From: Coprinus comatus
Lineage: Eukaryota > Basidiomycota > Agaricomycetes > Agaricales > Agaricaceae
Length of the DNA stretch: 64,000 nt
Reading direction: 5' to 3'
NCBI GenBank assembly: GCA_034638255.1
Contig: JAWPGT010000001.1
Span: 2,108,001 to 2,172,000 of the forward strand
This document shows, in pieces, positions 51,623 to 62,624 of this stretch. Position 1 is the stretch's first letter; each line of letters starts with the position of its first letter. Below the pieces are notes generated by a model. It ran no database searches, was not told where the DNA came from, and worked only from the letters and a program-made list of their open reading frames with translations. The translations under genes were made by a program, and so were the position numbers.

Positions 51623-54079
51623 ATGTCTTCCAACGAACCCCAGATCCCAGACGTTACTCTCCCGACGCTTACCTCGTTGCAGGCTACCATTCCATCCGAC
51701 TTGGATGCTCCTAAAGTAGCACACGATTGGTTCAACGCCTTCTCCTCTGCAATCTCCTCCAAAGATGCAGCAGCTGTAGCTAATCTATTGCTTCCCGACG
51801 CTTTTTGGCGCGATTTACTCGCTCTCACTTGGGATTTCCGCGCATTGTATGGTAAAGAGAAAATCGAAGAGTTTTTACGAAGCCAATTACCGATCATCAA
51901 TGTATCCAACCTCAAACTCAGAGATGATTATCTTGGTCTCCAACAACCATATCCCGATCTCGCTTGGATTAACGGTTTCTTCGATTTTGAGACAGAAGTC
52001 GGTATTGGTTCTGGCATTGTGCGGATCGTTCCAACATCGTCTGGAGAGTGGAAAGCTCATGTAGTCTTTACAAATCTGGAAGATTTGAAAGGCTTCCCGG
52101 AAAAAATCGGTCCTTTACGAAACCACGCCCCGAATCATGGTCTTTGGTGGCAAGAAAGGCAGAAAGCGGCAGAATTTGCTGATGAACCACCTTCAGTGCT
52201 TATCGTTGGTGCTGGTCAGAGTGGCCTCGATATAGGGGCACGACTTAAAGCACTTGGAATTTCCGCTTTGCTTGTTGAGAAGAATGCTAGGATTGGAGAT
52301 AACTGGCGTAATCGGTATGAGGCTCTTTGTCTACATGACCCCGTTTGTACGTTCTTGGTTTATGCTTCACGATGAACGCTCGCACTTACCTCTTGTGAAT
52401 TATAGGGTATGATCATATGCCATATATGTCGTGCGTGGAATACCGATTATCAGTTTTGTGATTGTGGCTGACTCTCTTTTACTCTCAGATTCCCAGCGAC
52501 ATGGCCTGTCTATACACCTGCGCTTAAGATTGCCAACTGGCTTGAGAGCTATGCAGAAGCTATGGAACTTCCTATCTGGTTGTCATCTACAGTTGTTAGC
52601 GCTTCTCAAGATAAAGATAATAAATGGCATGTCAAAGTTAAGCGTGGTAGCAACGGTGAAGAACGTGAACTTGTTGTGAATCACCTTGTGTTCGCCGTTG
52701 GTTTTGGTGATGCTCAGCCTAAACCATTCCATTATCCCGGACTGGTAAGAGATTATAGGTCTACATACTAATCAATGAAAATATCTGATCCGGTATCCAG
52801 GATAAATTTAAAGGACAATATATGCATTCGACGCAACATAAGCAGGCATTGGATCATGCTGGCAAGAAAGTTGTGGTTGTCGGTGCCTGTACATCAGGTA
52901 ATTCTACTTATTTCATGTATTTTCGTGTTCAAAATTGAGTAACATATTCCAGCGCACGATATTTGTGCTGATTACTACAAGAATGGAGTTGGTATGCACT
53001 CGTTCTCCTTCACGTTCCATTGCTTTTTTTCTTGACACCCAACAATGTTGGTAGATGTCACAATGATCCAACGAGGTCCCACATATATCATGTCATGCAA
53101 GAATGGATGGGATATACTATTTAATGGTATGCATTCAACATTGATTTTCTCGTTCTTCCAGTGATAGCCATTATCATATCAGGAACGTATTGTGAGGGTG
53201 GACCTCCGGTTGAGATCGCGGACCGGCTCACCCAATCGTTCCCACATTTCATGGCCATACCATTTAACCAACGCAAAGTTAAAGATGTAGCGGACCTTGA
53301 CAAGTATGTGTACTTAATTTAGGTGTTGCTATCAGACTGTAATGATGTTCTTCTTAGGCCCTTATTGGATTCTCTTCGCGATGTTGGTTTCAAAGTTGGG
53401 TTTGGTATTCAAGGAACTGGATTCGGACTGTTAGCTTGGAGCAAAGCTGGTGGCTATTACCTAGGCACGTAAACCTCATCCCTTTCCCTGTTCATAATCA
53501 ATCTTACAGCATACATACAGACACCGGCGCTTCTCAACTGATCGCTGATAAGAAGATTAAGCTTAAGAACGACAGTCTCATATCTGAAATTACTGAAACT
53601 GGTCTGAAGTTTGAGAATGGTTCGGAACTTCCTGCAGATGTGATCATCTTCGCTACAGGGTGAGCAATTATTTGTTATATGAAAACGATATTGTACTTAT
53701 TGTGTTTATTATGAAGTCTCGGAAATACACGAGATACTATTCGTCGCGTATGCGGTGATGAAATCGCAGATAAAACTAAGCCTATCTGGGGTCTTGACTC
53801 TGAAGGAGAGATCAAAGGTGCTTGGAGAGATCTTGGAGTGCCAAATCTATGGTGCATGATGGGTTCGTCTTTTCTATCTCTTCGGGAACTTTTGTATTCA
53901 CATCAATATTACTACCAGGTAATCTCGCTTTGTGCCGATTCCACTCGAAGCATGTTGCCCTTCGTAAGTTATTGTCTACATTGATTGATTCTACGATAGC
54001 TAAATTTACATCTGGTGTAACAGAAATTAAAGCTGCCGAGGAAGGTATTCTTGGTGAACGTTATAGCTTGAAAGAATAG
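51623..54079 (+). CDS. Flavin-dependent monooxygenase with N-terminal NTF2-like part
   Basis: Predicted FAD/NADPH oxygenase of about 630 residues. The first 150 residues (MSSNEPQIPDVTLPTLTSLQ, and VAHDWFNAFSSAISSKDAAA) form an NTF2/SnoaL-like fold, which some fungal FMO-type enzymes carry in front. The FAD-binding Rossmann motif follows (VLIVGAGQSGLDIG), then the GDNWRNRYEALCLHDP segment typical of this group. The second nucleotide-binding motif is VVVVGACTSAHDIC. Near the end, GSELPADVIIFATGLGNTR matches the conserved FATG loop. The C-terminus is AAEEGILGERYSLKE, stop TAG 54077-54079. About nine introns. The substrate is unknown; such enzymes oxygenate ketones, amines or secondary metabolites. 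Confidence 0.8.
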
Positions 54080-54244
54080 AAAGATGATGGATGTCAAAGG
54101 TCAAACCCTGGCCAGCCGTATAACTTCAATGTATACGTATAATACATATAGCAATCACAATCATTGTAGTACAATTATTACTTGGAATCCTGCACCTAAG
54201 TAACAACCTTCTTCCTACTGTTTATAATTTACGCTCTTCTGTTT
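54080..54244. other. 3' flank of the monooxygenase
   Basis: Short convergent gap with AT-rich sequence. No feature seen. Confidence 0.4.
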
Positions 54245-54745
54245 CTAGTTAAGTTTCTCGACGACTTTATGACGCAAAGTATTGATATCATCAGAATTCA
54301 AAGTTGTTGTTTTAGTGATATAATCTTCTACTGTGCCATATTCATCATTGATCATTTGAGAACGGCTAGCATATTCTCTGCTCTGAAACATTTCAATGTA
54401 CTATGAGAAAACAAAGTCATCGGTTATGAGGTGGATTTACCTAGAGCTTCCCATATTTTGAGCACCAATTATATTGTTTCGAAATGCCTTTATTTTAGAA
54501 AGACGTTAGAAAAACAAGTCATAGACTGGTTGCATATCGATAGTAGTAAGGGAGTACTATCCTCCGCGACTTGTTCATCGAAAAACACCAAGGACCTATG
54601 AATTTGGGAGTTATTTTGTTGAGCCAGCTCTACACTATATTTTATTATTGCCGGATGGTTACCTCTAGAAACTGTCTGGTAGTACACCTACATTGTTGCA
54701 GGTTACTATCGTTGGAAGTTCTGGAATAGGTAACTGTGTGTCCAT
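54245..54745 (-). other. Possible small gene or remnant with a phosphatase-like tail
   Basis: On the minus strand, the last open frame before TAG 54245-54247 gives SREYASRSQMINDEYGTVED followed by YITKTTTLNSDDINTLRH and KVVEKLN. The pattern of Met-Ile-x-x-x-Tyr-Gly-x-x-Glu-x-Tyr recalls the C-terminal helices of the fungal Tyr/Ser protein phosphatase family (Pfam Y_phosphatase3). The upstream frame (54490-54687), from a candidate ATG at 54745, shows no CTAGKDRTG-type active-site loop, and I could not join it in frame to the tail. It may be a truncated remnant, a small gene I have mis-spliced, or chance similarity. Confidence 0.25.
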
Positions 54746-54832
54746 TTAGAGTGACATTTCTTTACGTAAAGTTCAATATATAAGGTTTAGGAATGGGAAA
54801 TTGACCTATTTCCTTCTTACTGCGATACCTCC

Positions 54833-56290
54833 ATGTTTTTATCCGGGTTGGCTTGCCGCATTCGCTTCGTCCTATTGTACCTCTTCAAACTTCTGATTCC
54901 ATGCTGGACATACTTCCGGCCTCCAAGACCTGATCCTGACATTCTTCTCCCAGTAGTATCCACGCCGAACTTAAAGCGACAAGCAGATAATAGACTAACG
55001 TTTCCTTTTCCTGCATACACCAAGGACAGCTGGCATATGAACGCATTTCAAGGTATAAATATTTAAAATTTGAACTATATGCTACCTAGATCCCAACCTC
55101 ATCAAATTGACGAAACTTAGAATGTCAACAAAGACTCAGGCATAGTATCAGATCACAACGATTGAAGTTTTCTGGAACTCCGGAACGTTGCTGTACACCC
55201 CTTCTACCGTTCCATACTATACCCACACCTTCAATTTACGAGGAAGATATACTGCCCGACTCTCTGGTCAATTATCCACCGAGGACGGCAAGAAAAGTGA
55301 ATGAATGCGCGAATAGCATCAGCTCTCTGCTTCGACCCCCACACTAATATTTGATACACCGTTATCCACTTCCACTACTTTTGCTTCTGGTAGGTTTCTT
55401 CCTATGCATGAGTCCTAGCCTGACTTGTGTAGATCCTTTTGCATACTATGGAGATTCATACTATTCCAGTCAAGACGTTACACTTCCAGACAAGGACACT
55501 CGCGGATGTAATGCTTTTAACATCCGTTTATTCCCAGAAGATGCAAAGCCGTGTGGATCAAACAGGTCCTCTTATATATTCCGTGACAGCATTGGTGGCA
55601 AGTTTTCCAAACACTCAACTCACCTGTTTTGTGGTTGCAAGACTCGACGGTGTTCCAACTGTCTCTCTTTTGCATCTTTTCCCCGCCAGTCAATGTCTAC
55701 TGTTATAGATATCAAGCGCTGCTCAACATCCACCACAACTTCATCGGTTTTACCTAAGAATCTTCAACGACGTCACAGCTTAGGGAGCAATTATTTTCTT
55801 GATACGCACACGGCAGCCAAGACTGGTATAAATGAAGTTGGTTCTGATAATTTGGTAATTGAAGGGCTGGACCTTGTTTGTTCACTCTCCAAGGTTACGG
55901 GTTGGCGTCGAGATTCGCTCTTATCGCGTACTTACTGCCCGGGAAAGTATCTGGCCTGTTCAAGGATCATCAGCGACAACAAGCAGCATCACGCCCCATA
56001 ATCCTTTCAAACATTCCATTCTCGGTATCGATTCGGGATTCTTGGACGTTTCAACTACAACCCAGATGGATATACGAAGGTCCAGGATACATCGAGTCAT
56101 CTCTGGGTTGAATCAACTTCGTTGTCTTCGAGAACTTGTTTCATTACTGGACCAATCTATGGCAGAAACCGAATCACAGCAGAGCTCACCTTTCCCGCTA
56201 CCTTCTGAGTCATGGCCTGAACTTGATTGGGAGGATGTTGATCCTGGCTGGAGTCTGGAAGTTGCTGCCCCTCAGGCGTCTGCGATGTGA
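54833..56290 (+). CDS. Hypothetical protein with N-terminal membrane segment, exon joins uncertain
   Basis: Several long open frames suggest one multi-exon gene. The first exon (54833-55052) gives MFLSGLACRIRFVLLYLFKL and a Trp/Pro-rich continuation, a likely membrane anchor. An intron ending CTTAG leads to a frame including FSGTPERCCTPLLPFHTIPT. A 56-nt intron then gives LSASTPTLIFDTPLSTSTTF, and another gives DPFAYYGDSYYSSQDVTLPD and a Cys-rich, basic part with LFCGCKTRRCSNCLSF. A 37-nt intron near 55931-55967 would join to SSATTSSITPHNPFKHS and an acidic end (SWPELDWEDVDPGWSLEVAA), stop TGA 56288-56290. I do not recognise the family. Some joins might instead be frameshifts, as in the gene downstream. 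Confidence 0.4.
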
Positions 56291-56512
56291 TATCATTCAC
56301 TAATCCTATATCATCTGTCATTGTTTTCGTTTTCCTATTAGTCTCGCTTTATATGCTTTCTTCTATTGCCCTGTAACTGTTGTTTTGATGTATTGTAGTG
56401 GTCATGCATAAGTTAATGTGAAGCTTTTACATAAAAATAAAATAAAATTGCATCACGTGAAATGGATTGGATTAAACTTGTTTGTTTTTGTTCGGAGTTG
56501 CATTCAAATTTC

Positions 56513-56984
56513 ATGTCCAGCAACCCATTGCCAGTTGATCTCTACCAAAATTTACTGTTGAAGCTAGGAAATATCCTTCAGCTGACCCACCAACGAGATG
56601 GTATGACAACACCTGCAGCCAAGCAAACACTCTTGCGAGCGGTGAGTATACGACATGCCATATGATTGGGGCCAGTTATGGAGATGTCTATTATTATTCA
56701 GACAAACGATTTTAGAAGTGCGTTGGCCCAGGCTAAAGATAGGGTGACAGACCTTCCTGGTGGAGAGCTTATGGTTGAAGAACAAGACGATGTTATTCAT
56801 ATGTTAGAGGCTCTTCGCGACCGACAACGGTATGTACTTTCGTAACATTCTAACACATATTTTCCGTACTGATTCGGTCAGAACACAACTAGATCGTTTC
56901 TTGAAACAACCTTTGCAATCTTTCGTTGGATCTGAAACTGAAGGCGGGATAGAAGTCGATTCTATGGCTTCTACACCAGCGTAA
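56513..56984 (+). CDS. med9: Mediator subunit 9-like protein
   Basis: Three-exon gene of roughly 120 residues. Start MSSNPLPVDLYQNLLLKLGN at 56513; an in-frame ATG at 56463 would add 17 residues but with an unlikely Cys/Phe-rich start. Exon 1 ends AKQTLLRA, exon 2 gives TNDFRSALAQAKDRVTDLPG then GELMVEEQDDVIHMLEALRD, and exon 3 gives TQLDRFLKQPLQSFV and an acidic end, stop TAA 56982-56984. The two-helix layout with LPGGE followed by an EEQ-x-x-x-IxxLExL helix fits the Med9 (Cse2) domain of the Mediator middle module. The family is short and weakly conserved, so other small coiled-coil proteins cannot be excluded. Confidence 0.55.
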
Positions 56985-57423
56985 TGAGAGGATAATCAAT
57001 CGTCCATTTTTTGTTGCTATTACAAGGGTTACAGTCTTGTCCTTCTGGCTAAAGATCTACGTGCGGACCAAGGGGTATTATTTTCAGAGATTGCTGTCAA
57101 GTTCAAGTCCGGTATCTCATCATTTCTTTGGTTCTGACAACGTTGTGCTATGCCGCAAGACTCTACACGGACTGCCTAATTTCCAAGTTTCGTCCCGAAG
57201 GCAAAGGTGTTCTTCACTCAGGACTTGTCTAGTTATGTGTACTTTCTACTATCGATACACTTTGACTGATATCTTCGCGTTCTACTATTGTCAACTACTA
57301 TATCACGTGGAGGTGCTGCTATATAAATATGTCAAGGAATGAGAATATTTTCTTCTTTACCATCTTTGCCACCTAGCGCCACCTCAGCTCCCACCTTACG
57401 CCGACTTTGCGCGACACCTCTTC
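56985..57423. other. Intergenic, no gene seen
   Basis: Upstream region of the kinase-like gene. A 101-codon open frame here (57037-57342) shows no recognisable features. A CACGTG E-box-type hexamer lies at about 57304. Confidence 0.4.
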
Positions 57424-60351
57424 ATGGCGGATACGTTAGAGGTGAGGCATCCCACGGTGCTCTAGTCGATTCAATTCCATCTCATTGGCAACAAGTCACC
57501 AATTACCTCGCCTGAACCTCATACCCCACCTAAGACTCCATACCCCGCACCGTTAGAAACACCGCGCCTCGAGATTCTCAGTTTTGAGCCTCTTTCGTTT
57601 TCCGTACGTATTTTGGCTTCAGAAAAGGGTTCCCTCTCATCCCAAATAGCATACAGTCTCTGATCTACTTAACGTCATTGAATTGGAAGAACAGTCTAAA
57701 CTCTTACCGAGTTTTGAGGTTGTATCTGAACCTTCTGCTATCTCACAAAGCTTTGAAGTTTCACTTAATCCATCTGTATGTTTTTGACTATGCATACATC
57801 ATACCGTGCTAATCTAGCCACAGCGATTCTCCGGTTTAAAAGACGTTGTTCTTCCTGATTGGACACCTGAGTACTGTGAAGTATGCGCAGTAACTGTTTG
57901 CGCAAAGTAACATAACTAATCTTAGTTTGTACAGGAGGAATCAGAAGTTTCGTTGGGTGATATTCTGGACCCAAGTATCTATGAATCAGCACCTTCAGAA
58001 CATATACAAGATGTTAAGGCCGACCCAGCTTCTTCACAGAATATAGGGGATGATGAGGATCTCGTGTGTCTTTCCGACTTCATTCCGAGTACCATTGAGC
58101 TCGAAAATATCAATGTGGAATGTGTCAGAAGTTCCACTGGGCGTATTTATTCAATGAGAAAGGTATTACAGACTCGTCAATCTTGGTCAGAAGTTGCAAT
58201 TTTAGCGGAAATCAAGGATGTATGCGCTTCATTCTTCCCGTTATTTCATTTTGTACTTGAAGAAGGGCATTATTTGTATATAATCACGGTATGTTTAGGT
58301 AAAGAAGCATTTCAACTGTTTGGGACCTAATCATGATGTGAAGGAACGGTATCCCTCTGTTACCCTTGCAGAAATAATCAGAACTTGCGGAGTCTTCAGT
58401 TCTTTGGATATCTTCTTCTATGCTTGCGAAATTGTGAGTGTTTAGAGTTCGTATTGATTTGGGGAGCTCACCAGCATCATAGATTACCGGTTTACGCTCT
58501 TTACATGATGCTGGCATCATGCATCGTAATATTTCTCCCGAAAGCATCATATTCGATGAGAGGGACATGTTGTTCTCTCGGGGCTAGAATATGGATTGTT
58601 TGTAAATTCGCGTCAACTGTGTCTATACGAATCAACGAGCCAAGAGAACCAGCTGTACCAGGCACCAGAGCTTTTGTTGGGTTGGAACCACGATATTTTA
58701 GTTGATTCCTGGTCTTTTGGAATGGTTGTATATTTTATGTTTCACGGAAAGGTTTGCATGCACTAGTTCCCTTTCTTTTTTTTTATATACTAAACTTGTG
58801 GCAGCATGCATTTTGGTCAGAAGATGAGCCAAATATCGATTCAGACTCGCTCACTAGCAAGATCATTTCCGAGGGACTTCCGAACAGGACAATCAGGTTC
58901 ATCAATCCAATAGCAAAAGATATGATACTCAAGGTAAGCGCGTACATACAATAGCTGTCAATCAACACTAATTATATTCTTTACAGTGCCTTGAGCGTAA
59001 CCCTATCCTGCGTCTATCTTCCCGAGGCGTACAAAGCCACCCATACTTCTCTAATGCGTGAGTAAATGGTATATGATTCTATCCACGAGTCTTGAAAAAA
59101 AAAAAAAAAAACAGAAACTGGGAGAAGATCAGGAACAGGCTAATATCAGGTAAAGTGGAGATGTAGAGATGGTGTTTATGCCTAAATCTCTGATTTTATC
59201 ATTAGTACCACTCTCGCAACAATGTGGATTGAACACAGCAAGTTCAACGAAATGCATGCCTAAAATTGATGTAAAATCTGAGCATGAACGAGTAAGTTTC
59301 ACTCTTTTATCAAAGCCTGCACTAAAGCTCGATGGTTTTACCAGGCCTCACCCCTACCACTCAGATCACCTTTACCTGTGATAGGGGACGGCAGTGCAGA
59401 TTGCACATTCCTCAGAGAGCTGAAATGCGGCCTTGAGCAACCTGAACGTTCTTCTGCTCCTTCTGGTCCGCCGAGCGTCCTAGGCCCCAGCGCGAAACCA
59501 GAAGCTACAGGATTTTGGAGCACTTTGGAGTTGGAAGATCGAAGCTCAATATCATCCGAGTGTTCACGATTTTCTGATGTCAAGGTTTCCTTCACTCGAG
59601 CTTGGAATCGCCGAAAGGAACGGTCATTAGTGTATCCCCACCGCCTCCTGTCCCTCAGTACGACTTCGATTCAAAAGAGGCTTCGGCGGAAAACAAAATC
59701 CGCTGCAACACTTAAACATGCCACATATGCTGAACCTATCCCGATTTGCCGCTTGGCCTACATCAAACAGGAAGTGGGATTGGTTTCAACTTCAAATCTC
59801 CGCCAACTCCTAGTCCTGCGCCGATGTCAAGAGTATCTGAATCTACAATTGTACCGAATGCTTGTCACGGCTTATTTCAATGTTTGGGGGTATCAAGCTT
59901 CTTGTCTGGCGCAAAACATTTTGCTGATGTTCTTCCTAATCCGTTCGAGTTTGCGAGGAGTCCTGTTTTAGCGTGTACGGATGGCCTTGGTACCGTGTTC
60001 GAAATTTCTGCCAGGACCTCCATTGCTCCTCAAGATCATATCAAAACCAAAGAACATAGTCCCATTGCAACTGAACTAGGATACACCTCTCCACATCAAG
60101 CTCAGAACGGAGCGGAGCTGACATCGCCAGTAGAATCTTGCTTAACAACATCGTCTGGGGCAGAATCGCAATCAGTGCAGACTCCAGAGACACTCGTTTT
60201 CCAACCTCCTACTCCAGTAGGGGAGGATGATATTATTGAAACAAAGAGGTCTCATGAGATAGTTCACAACATTGGACCAAAGACGACTCTCAGATTGGTG
60301 CCTCGCGGAACTGGGCTTCGACGTTCTTGGGTTGCTCATAATCCAACTTGA
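57424..60351 (+). CDS. Protein-kinase-like protein with degenerate catalytic motifs and frame breaks
   Basis: Multi-exon gene. Start MADTLE, joined through a 57-nt intron to SPITSPEPHTPPKTPYPAPL. A disordered acidic leader precedes the kinase N-lobe: SSTGRIYSMRKVLQTRQSWS, with the ATP-site Lys codon at 58160-58162. The C-lobe has LRSLHDAGIMHRNISPESII: the HRD aspartate is Asn (58528-58530). The DFG position reads SGL (58578-58586). The APE motif is intact (YQAPELLLGWNHDILVDSWS) and a late CLERNPILRLSSRGVQSHPY block closes the fold. A long Ser/Pro-rich tail ends GLRRSWVAHNPT, stop 60349-60351. Loss of HRD and DFG aspartates points to a pseudokinase. Four single-base frame breaks (58562-58564, 59588-59590, 59695-59698, 59740-59742) each sit at a short homopolymer; no introns repair them. 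Confidence 0.6.
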
Positions 60352-60821
60352 TTTTTCCGCCGCCATTTGTTTTCGATTTGTATTTTGTTGTATGTCACCA
60401 TGTTTTTTAAAGTACGTTGAAATGAAGAATCTTTCAATTATTAAATGAAAATAAACACTTCGTTGAGGTATGATTTTTACATATTTATTCAAGAATCCGG
60501 TCCTAAAAATACAGTCTGCGATATTGGTATGATAATATATATGATATATGATGGTATGAATATTGTTGTGCTAAAAGGAAATGCTGCAATGGAAAACGAG
60601 AAAGAGGAAGAGATGTAGAGAGAAAAAGAGGAGAGAGAATGAAAAGAAAAGAAAAAGAAAAGAAAAGAAAGAAAAAGAGGAAAAATATTGCAAATAAAAA
60701 TAAAAACGAGCCTTGAATGCAATAGAGGTTTGACATATAGTCTGCGATGTTGATTAGATCCTATAGGAAGGGTTGCGAAAAGGATCCAAAATAATGCACT
60801 GTTAAACTTCGCCCTTCACTT
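60352..60821. other. Convergent intergenic with a polypurine tract
   Basis: About 60590-60690 is almost pure A/G on the plus strand (GAAAAG-type repeats). No gene seen. Confidence 0.5.
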
Positions 60822-62296
60822 CTAGAAACCAATAGAAGATTCCGCCAATGCATAAACAGCAGTAAGATCCTTTGTATCCTCATAAGCTTTCTTCATCTGG
60901 TCCAAGATGATATCCATTTCATCACTGTTACAACTGATACGATGAGAATAATTGATAGATCCACCACCATAATTTCCAGAAACGATAACACGGGCACGAT
61001 GAGTTGGTGTACGTCTTGGAGTAGTGTAATAAGGTGTATATGTTTCTGATTCAGTGCTTTCTGCTGTGACAAAACTGAAATCTCCATCCGAAAGGTTGTC
61101 ATCTTCAGAAGAACCATTGTCGTTGTTCAGGTCTTCTGTGGTGGTGGTGATTACTTGAGATTGACCTTGTACTTCGAGTTTGGGTTCGTATTCGTATTCA
61201 AAAGCTGAATTGATGGATGGAGCTGGTGTTAAGTTATCAAGAGAAATGGATTCTTCAGAGTTGGAATTATTATCAGAACCAGAACCAAAGCTTGACCCAG
61301 AATCAGAAGAAGAACCATAAGAAGAAGCACCAGAACCAAAGTAATCAGAATCGGAATCAGGAATTTCGATATCAATACCAAATAGAGCTTTATGACGAAG
61401 AGCTCTAGCACGAAGAATACGTTTTTGAGCAGCTTCAGATTGAGCAAAGATATTTGGACCTGTGACTTGAGTGAGAGGGAAAGAAGTTCCATTGTTGTTG
61501 ATGTTCTTGGTTTGTTTGAAGATCTTCAGGAGAAATAAGACCGGGAGTTTGATCATTACCGAAGAGGATAGATTGACGTTTAGCACGAGCACGTCTGATT
61601 CGAATGTTACGAGCACAAGTCTTGATCATTTCTTTGCTTGGGCAAGACGGACTTTGTGTTGTTGTTGGTAACGAGGTTGAATGGGATGAGAAACAGTGGC
61701 GGTAGTGGAGAGAGGAGGAAGAAGGAAAGAAGGAGGAGATGAAGGAGAAGGTGAGTGAGGAGGTGAGATAGAACGGATGGAAATGGGTTTGGGTTCGAGT
61801 ACGACTACTTTGGGTTCTTCACGAATAACAGGGACTTGAGACTTGGATTTGGGCTTGAATTTCTCCTTCACTTCCTCGTCTTCTTCAATGACCTCAAAAA
61901 ACCCAGTTTCAATATCCATGGTACCTGGTTTGATCTTATATGATGGAAGGAATCGAAAAGAGAAAGAGGCTGACAACAAAAATAGATTGACTCAGAACAA
62001 CATTTTTTTTCTGGGGTAAAAAGAAACGTACTTGGGGAATAATGAGATTTACACTCCGTGATGTTGAAGATAGATTCAATATCGGAGTGGGAAGTTGAGA
62101 TATTTTCGGAAGTAGTGTTAGATTTGGATTGGATATGTTTGGTGAAAGCGACGAGATTCATGTCATGAAAACGGGTTCGCTTGGGAATGACCTTGGAAAC
62201 GACGACTGTGACGGCCTTGGTGATGACTTCGGTGACATAGACGAAAGGTTGTACAATGGTTGTCGCAATAGATTTGAGAGCCGAGAAGAAAAGCAT
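60822..62296 (-). CDS. Low-complexity hypothetical protein with two basic LFG motifs
   Basis: Predicted gene of about 400 residues on the minus strand. Exon 1 (start 62296) gives MLFFSALKSIATTIVQPFVY, an amphipathic or weakly hydrophobic leader. A phase-1 intron (about 61970-62031) joins to TSFSFRFLPSYKIKPGTMDI, an acidic part, and a Ser/Pro-rich segment. Two related basic motifs follow, IRRARAKRQSILFG and LRARALRHKALFG, suggesting an internal duplication. The C-terminus is a Ser/Gly/Asp-rich stretch and then DEMDIILDQMKKAYEDTKDL before TAG 60822-60824. Between the Pro-rich part and the first motif the frame changes near 61629-61631 (a T-run on the plus strand); a 100-nt intron can join the first motif to PNIFAQSEAAQKRILR. 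No known family recognised. Confidence 0.5.
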
Positions 62297-62624
62297 CTTT
62301 GCGAAGCTTCAAGAGTTCGATATACTGTAAATATAAGAGTACGATGATGAGAGGGAAGATGGAGGAAGAGGGTAAAGAGATAATGGGAGGAAAACGATGG
62401 GTGCATGGAATATATATGGCTGGAGGAGGCTGACCATTGTAATCGAGACCAGAACAAAAATAACAACTTATTTTGAAGTCGATGGCCATATTTCCGTTTC
62501 CCGCCCAGCCGGGTTTGCAAGTTTAACAATTTTCAACCTCAATTTCAACCGGTCATGATCATGAATTTTGAGGAGAAAAAATAGGGTACACAGGTAGGAG
62601 AAACAAGAAACAAGGGAGTTCTTT
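62297..62624. other. Intergenic, no gene seen
   Basis: Promoter side of the low-complexity gene and 3' flank of the last gene. Confidence 0.45.

Noticed and set aside
57424..57447. 24-nt intron in the kinase-like gene start
   Set aside because: A 57-nt intron with the same donor and an ACAAG acceptor keeps the frame and matches normal size, so it is preferred.
60590..60690. Polypurine tract considered as coding (Phe/Ser-rich minus-strand frames 60489-60736)
   Set aside because: The frames are products of GA repeats; two overlapping frames are equally open and neither resembles a protein.
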